DNA of 20,000 nt, taken from assembly GCA_012295275.1 (NCBI GenBank), contig CM022677.1, positions 27,958,048 through 27,978,047 on the forward strand, written 5' to 3'. This stretch comes from Chrysomallon squamiferum (Eukaryota > Mollusca > Gastropoda > Neomphalida > Peltospiridae). The notes under the pieces were generated by a model. That model did not search any database and was not told the origin of the DNA. It saw nothing but the letters and a program-made list of their open reading frames with translations. This document shows, piece after piece, positions 1-18,310 of this stretch (positions are counted from its first letter, which is position 1; each line of letters starts with the position of its first letter). A program made the position numbers and the translations under genes.

Positions 1-340
1 TGTCTGTAATTATCTGCAGTCAAGGCTGAAACAGTAGCAAAATGAACAACAACAGTGAACATTGTAAATAAGTTTCTAGTACTGCTACTACAACTACTAC
101 AACTACAATCGTTATTACTACTATTTCTACGTTTACCAAAGCTTCTAGTACTACAACTGTCACAACGTGACTATTCTTATTTTTATTCAGACTGCTACTA
201 TCATCACAACAACTACTCTGGATTTCTCAAAGTAGCTGCTGTTCTTGTTGTTCTATCTAACAGCAGTTAATGAAATGACACGTGCAGTTTTGATATATCT
301 GTAGATAAAGAATGATGGAAGTCAAACTGTTTTTAATTAG
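1..340 (+). repeat. 5'-flank repeat copy 1 (left-truncated)
   Basis: It begins inside the motif TATCTGCAGTCAAGGCTGAA, continues through a TAC/ACT-rich variable section (about 75-235) and ends with AGTTAATGAAATGACACGTG and the run-up to the conserved promoter module. The same order occurs above genes B and D. One ACTGCT-type unit (GTCACAAC to TTTTTATTCAG) is present at about 157-188. Confidence 0.65.
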
Positions 341-392
341 TTTTCTGTGTGATTGCTGTCTTCAAACTAATTTTACAACAACTACACATGTT
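341..392 (+). promoter_or_regulatory. Relic of the conserved upstream module (CACATG form)
   Basis: It matches the TTTTCTGTGTGATTGCTG...ACAACA module of the live promoters, but the palindrome reads CACATG instead of CACGTG. It sits above the decayed exon at 485. Confidence 0.65.
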
Positions 393-459
393 CATATCCA
401 AATTATGTGTCAGAAATCAAATAATTTTTAATTTACATTAATTAAAAATTTATTTTCTG

Positions 460-580
460 TACAAATAACCTAATTTTAATCAAGATGAAGCTAATTTTCA
501 TTTCATCATTGCTGTAACCGTTTCCATTCAAACGTGAGATACACACACACAAAGTTCCAAACATACACACACACAGTTCC
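460..580 (+). pseudogene. Decayed promoter and signal-peptide exon
   Basis: The ATG at 485 follows TCAAG as in the intact copies and reads MKLIFISSLL, then TAA at codon 11. Base similarity to the intact exon continues through CTGTAACCGTTTCCATTC. The TATA box is changed to TACAAATA (460-467), and about 24 nt between it and the ATG are missing. Downstream it dissolves into a CA-rich tandem repeat. It cannot encode the family leader. Confidence 0.75.
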
Positions 581-620
581 AAACATACACACACACACAG
601 TTCCAAACATAAACACACAA
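535..620 (+). repeat. CA-rich tandem repeat with TTCCAAACAT units
   Basis: About four units of ACACACACA followed by GTTCCAAACAT, in the tail of the decayed exon. The open frames across it are repeat artefacts. Confidence 0.7.
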
Positions 621-654
621 CGGCAAGATCAGGTATTTTAACTTCAGCCATCAA

Positions 655-842
655 TGAGTGCAGATTGACTTACAGGTAGATCGAGAACAGTTCAACTGAG
701 CAGTGTGCAAAGTAAAAACAGTTTGAGTTCTGTTAATTTGATATTCTCAACAAAATATACACTGTACGTGTCTATAGTTATCTGCAGTCAAGCTTGAAAC
801 AAAATCAAAATCAACAGCAAGAACAACAGTTAATTTAGTAAA
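655..842 (+). repeat. 5'-flank repeat copy 2, conserved head
   Basis: It carries the shared head motifs: AAAAACAGTTTGAGTTCTGT, a TATTCTCAAC section and TATCTGCAGTCAAGCTTGAA. It leads directly into the 77/83-bp array. Confidence 0.6.
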
Positions 843-1660
843 GTGTTTTCTAGTACTACTATTACTACAGTTACTACCACAACAACTATTACTACAGTTA
901 CTACCACTACAACCATTAGTACTGTTCCTACCACTACTACTTCTACTTCTAATGATGCTTCTAGTACTAGTATTGTGACAACTAAACTACTGTTATTTTT
1001 ATTCAGACTGCTACTACTACTATTTCTACTTCTAATGATGTTTCTAGTACTAGTATTGTGACAACTAAACTGCTGTTATTTTTATTCAGACTGCTACTAC
1101 TACTACTTCTATTGATGTTTCTAGTACTAGTACTGTGACAACTAAACTACTGTTATTTTTATTCAGACTGCTACTACTACTACTTCTATTGATGTTTCTA
1201 GTACTAGTACTGTGACAACTAAACTACTGTTATTTTTATTCAGACTGCTACTACTACTACTTCTACTTCTAATGATGTTTCTAGTACTAGTACTGTAACA
1301 ACTAAACTGCTGTTATTTTTATTCAGACTGCTACTACTACTACTACTACTTCTAATGATGCTTCTAGTACTAGTACTGTCACAACTAAACTGCTGTTATT
1401 TTTATTCAGACTGCTACTACTACTACTACTACTTCTAATGATGCTTCTAGTACTAGTACTGTCACAACTAAACTGCTGTTATTTTTATTCAGACTGCTAC
1501 TACTACTACTTCTACTTCTAATGATGTTTCTAGTACTAGTACTGTGACAACTAAACTGCTGTTATTTTTATTCAGACTGCTACTACTACTACTTCTACTT
1601 CTAATGATGTTTCTAGTACTAGTACTGTGACAACTAAACTACTGTTATTTTTATTCAGAC
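843..1660 (+). repeat. 77/83-bp tandem array, nine units
   Basis: TTCAG anchors recur at 1004, 1087, 1164, 1241, 1324, 1407, 1490, 1573 and 1656, so units are 83 or 77 bp, differing by two triplets of a TAC run. Each unit has a constant 32-bp part (GTGACA, GTAACA or GTCACA ... ACTAAAC ... TTTTTATTCAG) and a 45- or 51-bp ACT/TCT-rich part. Reading straight through, the frame breaks in every unit. See the finding on possible micro-introns. Confidence 0.85.
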
Positions 1661-2189
1661 TGCTACTACTACTTCTGCGTCTACCACTTTTTCTAATAAC
1701 TGTACGACAACAACTACTCACACTATCACTAGTAACATCTGTATTTACAAACAGCCTCATACCTCGCACAAAGTGAATTCAGAAACCGTTAAGAAAGAAT
1801 CAGGTTAATTTCACAACAAAAACAACACTAGCTTCACTTACAGATACGTGACATTCAGTGATGTAATTCCACAGACGTGCAAGTTACCTCAGTCGAAAAC
1901 AATTTGTAGATTTTTTGTTTTAAATATGTTTCTAGAAGATATTTCTCAAATGATAATCAAATGCTTTATACTGAATTACAAGAATACATCAATGCTAAAC
2001 TTTTAAATGCATACATTGGTAAATTTCAGTGTAAAAATCTTTCAACATCGTTATTGCCAATACATCTTTCTGGGAAAATAAAAATAAATTATAATTTCTA
2101 CTTCATTAAACTATTCAACTAGTGAATAAGAAATTATTATCAGATATTTGAATGACGAACACATTTAACTGCTCGCTTCAAGACCCTCG
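1661..2189. other. AT-rich stretch after the array, no gene seen
   Basis: The Thr-rich reading frame of the array continues to TAA at 1806-1808. After that there is only AT-rich sequence with no family exon, tRNA or recognisable element. Confidence 0.5.
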
Positions 2190-2908
2190 TTGATTTAGAG
2201 GTCAAAGACTGAGACACGAGCTCAAGTCCACAATTTTCAAATTAAAAACAGCTTGAGTTGTGTTAATTTCATATTTACTGTTATACCCACACAACACGTG
2301 TATAATTATGTGTACTCAAGGCTGAAAGAAAAGCGAAAACAACAGCAGTTAATATTTTAATTTTATTATTCTAATACGAAACTACAATTGTTGCTGTTTC
2401 TACTACTTCTACCAGTACCATTATGCTATTAATCATGTTCTAACATTACCAGTAGAAAAATATATATTATATTTATCTTTAGTAGATGAACTGGTCCTAG
2501 TAGCAGTTGTTGTAGTTGCAAAGGCAACATTAGTAAAACTAAGTCGTATAAGAAAACGAATTCCACCAGTAGCAGTAGTGCTGGAAGTAGTTTTAGTTGC
2601 TGTATTTGTTCTCATATACTAATAGTTGTATAATTAACTATGATATAGTTGTGCTAATTGTTAATAGTCATACTGATAACTGTGGTATAATAGTAATTCC
2701 ACCAGTAGCAGCATTAGTAATAGTTGCTTGTTTTGTGGTTGCTGTAACAGTGGTATTCATAGCTGTTGTTGTTGTAGTAGTGACAGTACACTACATTAGT
2801 CGTAGTAGTTGTTGATTTGTTATTATATCTGAATTAACAACAGTTAATTAAAATCACAGGTATATTCTTGGTATACCAGTAGATGGAGGTCAAACTGTTT
2901 CTAATTTA
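2190..2908 (+). repeat. 5'-flank repeat copy 3
   Basis: It is closely similar to 13214-13870: head motifs (GAGACACGAGCTCAAGTCCA, TTAATTTCATATTTACTG, CACGTG at about 2297), then a GTA/GTT-rich section 2440-2830. Trinucleotide bias keeps frames open on both strands; I do not call these genes. Confidence 0.65.
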
Positions 2909-2967
2909 TTTTCTGTGTGATTGCTGTCTTCAAACTAATTTTACAACAATGACACATGTTAATAACC
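2909..2967 (+). promoter_or_regulatory. Second relic of the upstream module (CACATG form)
   Basis: It is the same module, again with CACATG, but followed directly by another 5'-flank repeat rather than a TATA box and first exon. It appears to be a promoter fragment without a gene. Confidence 0.6.
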
Positions 2968-3545
2968 TCCTGAGTGGAAACTGATTTGAAGGTGATCTTC
3001 AGGTGCACAAGTTGAACTCAGCACTCTTCAAATTAAAATCAGTTTGCGTTCTGTTACTTCTTATTTACAGTTATATCTTGACAACCTGTGTCTATAGCTA
3101 TCTGCTGTGTGTACGGTTACCTGGAGCCAGAGGAAACACAAAGCTGCCATTATTGCTCGTTCTGCCACTTTTACTAGTACTGTTACTCCTGTTACTCGTG
3201 TTACTCCTGTTACTCCTGTTACTCCTGTTACTTGTGTTACTCCTGTTACTGCTGTTACTCGTGTTACTCCTGTTACTCCTGTTACTCCTGTTACTCCTGT
3301 TACTGCTGTTACTCGTGTTACTCCTGTTACTCCTGTTCTAAATTTACCACGAGAAACGTCTATATTACATTTATATTTAGTAGGTTTTGTGGTTGTAGTA
3401 GCAGCAGCAACGTTAGTAAAACAAATTCGTAGTAGTGAGAAGAGTAATTCCACCAGTAGGTTCAGTTGTTGTTGTGGTTGTTGTTGTTGTTGTTGTTGTG
3501 GTGGTTGTTGTTGTGGTGGTTCTAAAAGTGATAAACTTGAGGAAA
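2968..3545 (+). repeat. 5'-flank repeat copy 4
   Basis: It has the head motif CTTCAAATTAAAATCAGTTT, then a 9-bp array, then the GTAGCAGCAGCAACGTTAGT section shared with copies at 2480, 13620 and 17880, and a GTT/GTG-rich end. The 148-codon plus-strand frame here is discussed in the findings. Confidence 0.6.
3172..3336 (+). repeat. 9-bp GTTACTCCT minisatellite
   Basis: About 18 units of GTTACTCCT, with GTTACTCGT and GTTACTGCT variants. A period of nine keeps frames open on both strands. Confidence 0.85.
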
Positions 3546-3550
3546 CTGCT

Positions 3551-3790
3551 TAAATGGCGCAATGAGAGGCCTGTTTAGTGGAAACAGATTTACAGGTCAA
3601 TGACTGGCAAACAGTTAAACTTAACAATCTTTAAACTAGAAACAGTCTGAGCTCTGTTCATGTCATATTTACAGTTGTATGAGGACAACATGTGTTTTTA
3701 ATTATCTGCATTCAAGGCTGAAACAAGAACGAAATGAACAAGTTAATATTGTTAATATTTTCTCTTATACAACTAGCAATATTGCTGTTA
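3551..3790 (+). repeat. 5'-flank repeat copy 5 (short)
   Basis: It has the head motifs TTAAATGGCGCAATGAGAGG, CAGTCTGAGCTCTGTTCATG and TTATCTGCATTCAAGGCTGA, then stops after the GTTAATATTTT motif with no variable array or promoter. Confidence 0.55.
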
Positions 3791-4079
3791 GTATTACTGA
3801 CACTTGAGCGGCACGTGACATTTGCAAAATGGTGGTAGCGCGTTTTCAACCAGTGTCAGGAGTGTTGTCAGATCGTTGTCAGAGCGTTGTCTGATATTGT
3901 CTGTGTGCAGAGTCTACTCAGATGTACATAATATTCATACCTCAATACACACACAAACACAGACCAAAAATTAATGATAATTTAATTTAATTTCACTTTG
4001 ATAAACACTGTTTGTGTCATGTTGAACTTTTTTTATTTTCATTTTTTTTTTTTTCAGGTCTACTTTTTTCTGTTATCTC
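3791..4079. other. Unassigned stretch, no gene seen
   Basis: It contains a short GTTGTCAGA-type triplication (3866-3895) and a T-rich run ending in TTTTTCAGG at about 4060, near the edge of the inverted copy of gene A. No family exon was found. Confidence 0.45.
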
Positions 4080-4770
4080 CAAGAGTTTCTTTTTTATTTT
4101 GTACACTGGTTTGACTTACACAATGTGCTCCCTCAGTTAGCAGTTGAATTTAACGGAAATATCTTCCTTATCCTACATGAGCTATACAAAGAACTAGTTC
4201 TCTATTTATTTCATTAAACTATAACAAGCAAAGATGAGAACATACATCACAGTACTGTGTGGGATAGGAATTTGTTAACTTAATGGAATTTTCTGTTTAT
4301 TTGTATAACACAGATGACTGTGGTACACCAACAGCTGTGGACGACGGTGTGTTTTCTTTGACATCATCTACACCAGGTAGCACTGCGACGTTCAGCTGTA
4401 AAGACTTGTATCACTTCTTTGGTCCTAGCAGTGAAGTAACTTGTCAGCAGACTGGGCAATGGTCGACACTTGATGGAGAGTGTAAACAGGTGGAATGGCT
4501 GAACCAGGTAACTAGGCAACACTTTCTAAAATGTTAGTTTAGGACGGATTCGAATATTATCATAGCAACATTTTATTCCTATTTTTCATTCGCTGTTTTT
4601 ATTTATTTATGTATTTATTTATGTATTTATTTATTTATCCGTTCGTTGATCTATTTTTTATTGCTTCTTTTCTTGGATAAAGCATCATCAGAAAAAATCT
4701 ACTCACAGTCTAGATAGACGATATTAAAGTAAAAACTGTGCAGTAATTGTTAAATGTACAAGTAAAGACT
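4080..4770 (+). repeat. Inverted-repeat arm matching gene A introns 2-4
   Basis: It matches the minus strand of about 11125-10540 across the sushi exon, then switches in a TTTA tract (4597-4640) to match the minus strand of about 8790-8625. It ends with one 33-bp minisatellite unit (GTTAAATGTACAAGTAAAGA at about 4749-4768). Confidence 0.75.
4314..4507 (+). pseudogene. Orphan sushi exon E (inverted copy of gene A exon 3)
   Basis: A 194-nt exon has intact acceptor (ATAACACAG) and donor (AG|GTAACT) and an open CCP frame, nearly identical to gene A exon 3; I see changes giving Leu for Phe and Leu for Ile. No intact exon 1 or 2 is found upstream on this strand, the nearest first exon being the decayed one at 485. 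No galectin exon follows before gene A's own 3' end. The exon could still be used by a transcript not visible here, so calling it a gene fragment is inference. Confidence 0.7.
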
Positions 4771-5043
4771 GCATTGCTGTTCTTAAGACTATACTTTTGC
4801 TGTCAACTATATAGTTGTATGCATATATGTATGCATATATCAATGTATATAAATATGTATATATATGTCTAGAGAGAGAGATAGATAGATGCACATAGTT
4901 ACTAAAACATGTATTATCACAGAATTGTACCATCTATCCTTAGCATGTTTTGCTTTCTTCTTCATCTCTTATCTCACGTATTACAACCTAGCGGTACATT
5001 CTTTGAAAACTGTTGAAAGCTGATTTTCAAATACTTTACAACG

Positions 5044-5275
5044 TCATTACATATCTCTTAGATGAGTAGATAGGTTAGTAGGCAGCTAACAAGGTCTGTA
5101 GCTAAAGAGACACACAGATGATCAGGCTAACAAATATGTTTGAAATATTTAACACAGACACAATCATTACATATCTTTTAGATGAGTAGATAGGTTAGTA
5201 GGCAGCTAACAAGGTCTGTAGTTAAAGAGACAGACAGATAATTAGGCTAACAAATATGTTTGAAATAACAGACAC
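5044..5275. repeat. Tandem duplication of 120 bp
   Basis: TCATTACATATCTYTTAGAT starts at 5044 and again at 5164, and the two copies match with scattered substitutions through AATATGTTTGAAATA. There is no reading frame of note. Confidence 0.85.
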
Positions 5276-5771
5276 AAGACAGCTATATTTATTGAATTTC
5301 TTTAATATGTACAGTCTTTATGCTCTTTATGTATTAAAGTACGTATATCTGTTTGTGTATGCATGTATGTGTGTAGGATAGAACGTGGATACAAAGATAC
5401 ATACGTAACAACGTAGGCTGGTGCTGTAACTAGTCACTACTACTAAATCACATATAACTATTTAAACAGTCTGCAAATAATGAACCATAATCTGTATATA
5501 TGTGTATGTATGTATTCATATATTTACTGCATCTATGTTTATATTTATATATCTGTTTTTATCTATATTTATATTTATATATCTGTATACGTGGTGAGTT
5601 TCTCTGTGTCTGTGTATGTGTATATGTATGAAGATTATGCCTAATCAAATAGGTCAAATAATTGTGCAACTATAAAGCTGTGTGTGTGTGTGTGTCAATA
5701 AATAATGAAAAATAAATGTCCTCATATAGTTCTACGTGTATAATCTACACGTGTTTAAAAGTTTGACTGTT
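5276..5771 (-). other. Gene A 3' flank, AT-rich
   Basis: No gene is seen. It holds TATATTTATATATC-type tracts and a short GT run near 5680. A minus-strand AATAAA (plus TTTATT at 5288-5293) and an ATTAAA near 5300 could polyadenylate gene A about 480 nt after its stop. Nothing nearer was found. Confidence 0.4.
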
Positions 5772-12997
<7,226 letters not shown>

Positions 12998-13038
12998 CTT
13001 GAAGAAAAGTATTGTGACTATAGAGCAAGCACTTCACT

Positions 13039-13170
13039 TATTTATACACAAAATAAATTCTTAATTAATATAAAATAAATTATGAACAGTTTGAGTTTTG
13101 TCAGTCAGTTTGGTTATTAACACGTGTTGTTGTTGTAAAATTAGTTTGAAGACAGCAATCACACAGAAAA
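13039..13170 (-). promoter_or_regulatory. Gene A promoter: TATA box and conserved upstream module
   Basis: TATAAATA reads on the minus strand at 13046-13039, 49 nt above the ATG. A TCACAAT initiator-like site lies about 31 nt below the TATA start, implying a 5' UTR of about 18 nt. A 59-bp module at 13170-13112, ending 114 nt above the ATG, contains CACGTG and is shared with genes B and D at the same spacing. Confidence 0.75.
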
Positions 13171-13204
13171 TAAAAACAGTTTGACTTCAATCATTTACAT
13201 CAAC

Positions 13205-13904
13205 AGGTAAAACGCTGGGACACGAGCTCAAGTCCACAGTCTTCAAATTAAAAACAGTTTGAGTTGTGTTAATTTCATATTTACTGTTATACCCACACAA
13301 CACGTGTCTATAATTGTCTGCAGTCAGGGCTGCAAGAGGTAAACTCTGGGACACGAGTTGAACACATCAGTCTTCAACCTGAAAACAGTTTGACTTCTCT
13401 TAATTTCATATTTACTGTTATATCTACACAACACGTGTGTAATTGTGTGCAGTCAAAGCTGAATCAAGAACGAAAACAACAACAGTTAATATTTTAATTT
13501 TATTATTCTAATACGAAACTACAATTGTTGCTGTTTCTACTACTTCTACCAGTACAATTATGCTACTAATCATGTTCTAACATTACCAGTAGAAAAATAT
13601 ATATTATATATATCTTTAGTAGATGAAATGGTTCTAGTAGGAGTTGTTGTAGTAGCAAAAGCAACATTAGTAAAACTAATTCGTAGTATAAGAATACGAA
13701 TTCCACCAGTAGCAGTTGTGCTGGAAGTAGTTTCAGTTGCTGTATTTGTTCTCATATACTAATAGTTGTATAATTAATTATGATATAGTTGTACTAATTC
13801 GAATAGTATTGATAGTAATACTGATAACTCTGGTATAATAGTAATTCCACCAGTAGCAACAGTTAATCAGAATGTCACGTGCAGTTTTGATATACTAGTA
13901 GATA
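13205..13904 (+). repeat. 5'-flank repeat copies 6 and 7 between genes A and B
   Basis: The head is present twice in tandem (about 13214-13335 and 13347-13465), each with GACACGAG, a TTAATTTCATATTTACTG motif and ACACGTGT. The second copy continues into the GTA-rich section 13560-13860, nearly the same as 2440-2720, and then into gene B's promoter. No separate gene is seen. Confidence 0.65.
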
Positions 13905-13933
13905 TGAAATGACAGGAAGTCAAACTGTTTTTA

Positions 13934-14106
13934 TTTTCTGTGTGATTGCTGTCTTCAAACTAATTTTACAACAACAACACGTGTTAATAACCAAACTGAC
14001 TGACAGAAGTCAAACTGTTCATAATTTATTTTATATTAATTAAGAATTTATTTTGTGTATAAATAAGTGAACTGCTTGCTCTATAGTCACAATACTTTTC
14101 TTCAAG
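13934..14106 (+). promoter_or_regulatory. Gene B promoter: TATA box and conserved upstream module
   Basis: TATAAATA lies at 14058-14065 and a TCACAAT initiator-like site at 14087. The conserved module at 13934-13992 includes a CACGTG E-box-type palindrome. The whole stretch is an inverted near-copy of gene A's promoter, so the two genes probably respond to the same factors. Confidence 0.75.
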
Positions 14107-15857
<1,751 letters not shown>

Positions 15858-16260
15858 GATTTCGAGGTCTTCACTTCCAGTGAGTCTCTCGAATCATTGG
15901 ACTCTGTCTGCATAGAACACAATGTATCTAGTCAACTAGTAAAACACGATATCAGTAAACATATACTTCTCAGTCAGAAAGTCACATAATTATAAATAAA
16001 CATTGATATATATATATATATATTTAAACATAGGAAGAAGTATAGTTTTCCTATTGCACATATACCTTTATATATCCATACAAATACATACGTACATATA
16101 GATATAGAAACAGTATATTTAAACTGAAATAAAAATTATATAAATAGTGTTGTTCTTCTTTGTTTAATATCTACAGCAGCTACGTATGTGTTAGCTTAAC
16201 TACCAATCTGCATTCCTACTACCAGATATATAACTACAAACTAACCAACATACGTACCTA
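15858..16260 (+). repeat. Gene B 3' flank, inverted-repeat arm with gene C 3' flank
   Basis: It matches the minus strand of about 19514-19075 (for example AATGTATCTAGTCAACTAGT), with a TA run at 16010-16023 where the other arm differs. With the exons, the matching arms cover about 14670-16260 and 19075-20000. Confidence 0.78.
15995..16000 (+). terminator. Candidate polyadenylation signal of gene B
   Basis: AATAAA lies 138 nt after the stop codon. The same AATTATAAATAAACATTGA context occurs in gene C's 3' flank, so it is conserved between the two copies. A second AATAAA is at 16128-16133. Confidence 0.55.
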
Positions 16261-16284
16261 TCGCCTTGCCTAAACACTCTTACA

Positions 16285-16296
16285 CACAGACACACA

Positions 16297-16335
<39 letters not shown>
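16285..16335. repeat. CA microsatellite
   Basis: CA run with CATACA interruptions, grading into TATATA. Confidence 0.8.
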
Positions 16336-16336
<1 letters not shown>

Positions 16337-16380
16337 ATACAGATATATAGACACACATACATATTGATAGATAAACATAT

Positions 16381-17170
16381 ATGCATACATACATACAGAT
16401 GATAATCAGAACAGAGGATTATGGTACAGAAAGTTACCTCCTGTTTTGTATCCTGACAAAAGCCGCCCTACCAGCTGAAATCTCTGAGACTGATCAAAGA
16501 GGAGATGTTTATCTGCTTTATCTGGACAGATTCACAAATGAGTACGTCTGTCCAGTGCGTGGTTTGTTCAACTGTTTGTAGTCACGTGCTGGACCCAGGT
16601 TCTTACTTGTAACAGTGGTTAAAACATTAACCAGATACAAGGTTAAATCTCTGATGTTTGTTACAGTTTATGAAGGTAGAAGTTTAGTGTTAAAGTCATA
16701 TAGCTTAACACGAGGTGCAGCAACAGAATTAAACAGAGGCTGGTGGTGCTGGGTGCCTGCAGTGGGTATATTCCGCTTCTATAGGATATTTAATTTATTT
16801 CATATCTAATCAGTTAAACTGCTGATTGTAGGGAAGCATGAAGTGTGGAGAACTGGAAGTTCAGTGTTTGACTGGGCAGGAATCCAGGCACACTGAGGGT
16901 CAAGTCGAGGCTTCCTAGGTTTCCAGCAGGCAGGCAGGTGGTATGGAATGGTGACACTGGAATGCAGATTTATTTCAGAATATCAGCCCATACAAGGCTC
17001 AGAAAAGAGTGAATAATGCAATTAAATCATTTGTCCTTGAAGAGAACAACTGTCATTCCGCAGTAGCAGCTGGAGATCTGGAGCTGTTCAGGAGACTGAA
17101 TGGACGCACTTGTGAAACACGGGGCTATAGAAGTGTAGACTCGCGATGGGGGAAAGATATATAAAACAAA
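16381..17170. other. Unassigned, less repetitive island with short open frames
   Basis: This stretch is richer in GC and poorer in simple repeats than its surroundings. Plus-strand frames include 16381-16581 (66 codons) and 16615-16809 (64 codons). A further frame, about 16955-17163, carries SAVAAGDLELFRRLNGRTC after a TTTATTTCAG acceptor-like site. I recognise no family with confidence; the last peptide has an ankyrin-like flavour. It has no match to the flanking gene family and could be a remnant of another gene. Confidence 0.35.
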
Positions 17171-17176
17171 TTTCAG

Positions 17177-17290
17177 TATAAATGAGACAACTGCTTCGTG
17201 TAGTAACAATAGTTTTGCTCGAAATGAAGCAAATTTTCATTTCATTATTGCTGTAGAGACATTTATTTCCAAACGTGAGAAATGAACAGA
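17177..17290 (+). pseudogene. Second decayed promoter and signal-peptide exon
   Basis: TATAAATG at 17177-17184 lies 47 nt above an ATG at 17224. The reading MKQIFISLLL ends in TAG at codon 11, the same codon as the stop in the copy at 485. The following bases (TTCCAAACGTGAGA) also match that copy better than the intact exons, so the two share a decayed ancestor. The longer upstream module of the intact promoters is absent here. Confidence 0.7.
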
Positions 17291-17334
17291 CACAAATCCA
17301 AACGTAAACAGACAGCACCAAGAACAAATCGCTT

Positions 17335-18040
17335 AAATGAGGCAATCAAAGCCTGCTGAGTGGAAAGTGATTTTCTGGTCAATCGCTGGGACACGAGACG
17401 AATTCAAAGTTTTTAAAAACAGTCTGCGCTGAGTTCAGCTGCTCCTTACAGTCACGTGTCGACAGCACGTGTCTATAAATATCTGCAGTCAGAGCTGAAT
17501 CAAGAACGAAATCAACAACAGGTAATATTTTAATTTTGTTATTCTAATACGAAACCACAATTATTGCTGGTTCTTCTACATGTGTTTGTTTTTTCTAATG
17601 GAAAACTATAACTAGTATTATTATAGATGGTTCTTCTACAGGTTTTTGTTTTTCTAATGGAAAACTATCACTAGTATTATTATTGCTGGTTCTACTACAG
17701 GTGTTTGTTTTTCTAATGTAAAACTATCACTAGTATTATTATTGCTGGTTCTACTACTGGTGTTTGTTTTTTCTAATGGAAAACTATAACTAGTATTATT
17801 ATTGCTGGTTCTACTACTTCTGTTTCTAGCATTACCACTTGATACATTTGCGTTACAGTTATATTTAATAGACGTAATGACTGTAGCAGCAGCAATGTTA
17901 GTAAAAACAAAGTCGTAGAACAGTAATTCCACGAGTAGTAGTAGTAGTTGTAGTTGTTGTTATTGTTGTTGTTGTTGTAGCAACTCGGCTTTAGTCGTAG
18001 TGTAAATGTACGAAATGAGAAGAAGTTAAACTGTTTTTAG
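17335..18040 (+). repeat. 5'-flank repeat copy 8, above exon D
   Basis: Head motifs (TGAGTGGAAAGTGATTTTCT, GGGACACGAG, CACGTGTCTATAAATATCTG) are followed by a private 59/60-bp array and the GTAGCAGCAGCAATGTTAGT section. It then runs into exon D's promoter. Confidence 0.65.
17569..17820. repeat. 59/60-bp tandem array, about four units
   Basis: GGTTCTNCTAC anchors recur at 17569, 17629, 17688, 17747 and 17807. Units contain GTTTTTCTAATG and CACTAGTATTATTATTGCTG. Confidence 0.85.
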
Positions 18041-18212
18041 TTTCTGTGTGATTGCTGTCTTCAAACTAATTTTACAACAACAACACGTGTTAATAACCAA
18101 ACTGACTGACAGAAGTCAAACTGTTCATAATTTATTTTATATTAATTAAGAATTTATTTTGTGTATAAATAAGTGAAGTGCTTGCTCTATAGTCACAACA
18201 CTTTTCTTCAAG
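18041..18212 (+). promoter_or_regulatory. Exon D promoter: TATA box and conserved upstream module
   Basis: TATAAATA lies at 18164-18171, 49 nt above the ATG, with a TCACAAC initiator-like site below it. The CACGTG-bearing module is at 18041-18098, at exactly the spacing seen in genes A and B. The promoter looks intact even though the gene downstream is missing. Confidence 0.7.
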
Positions 18213-18310
18213 ATGAAGCTGATTTGCTTTTTAGTCTTCACTGTATCCGTTTTCTTCCAGCTCTCAGAAACTTGGGAATATCACAAAGATGACAAGAAAT
18301 GTCTGTACAG
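18213..18310 (+). pseudogene. Orphan first exon D: intact promoter and signal peptide
   Basis: A 98-nt exon starts MKLICFLVFTVSVFF and runs to Tyr32, with donor AG|GTCAGA, a TATA box at 18164-18171 and the conserved upstream module, all as in genes A and B. Similarity to their intron 1 stops at about 18363. No second or third exon occurs on this strand up to 20000, and the next family exons belong to gene C on the other strand. Unspliced read-through would give a 62-residue secreted peptide. It is either a truncated duplicate or a live exon spliced to something unrecognised. Confidence 0.7.

Noticed and set aside
1-3790. The dispersed 5'-flank repeats as a transposable element
   Set aside because: I see no terminal inverted repeats, target-site duplications or coding remnant, and the copies lead into the family's promoter. 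Tandem duplication of the gene's own upstream region fits better, though an old non-autonomous element is not excluded.
4283-4313. ATG at 4283 as the start of an 84-codon sushi protein (also 10908 on the minus strand)
   Set aside because: These codons are intronic, lie before a conserved acceptor and give no signal peptide. Gene A shows that the exon begins at the acceptor.
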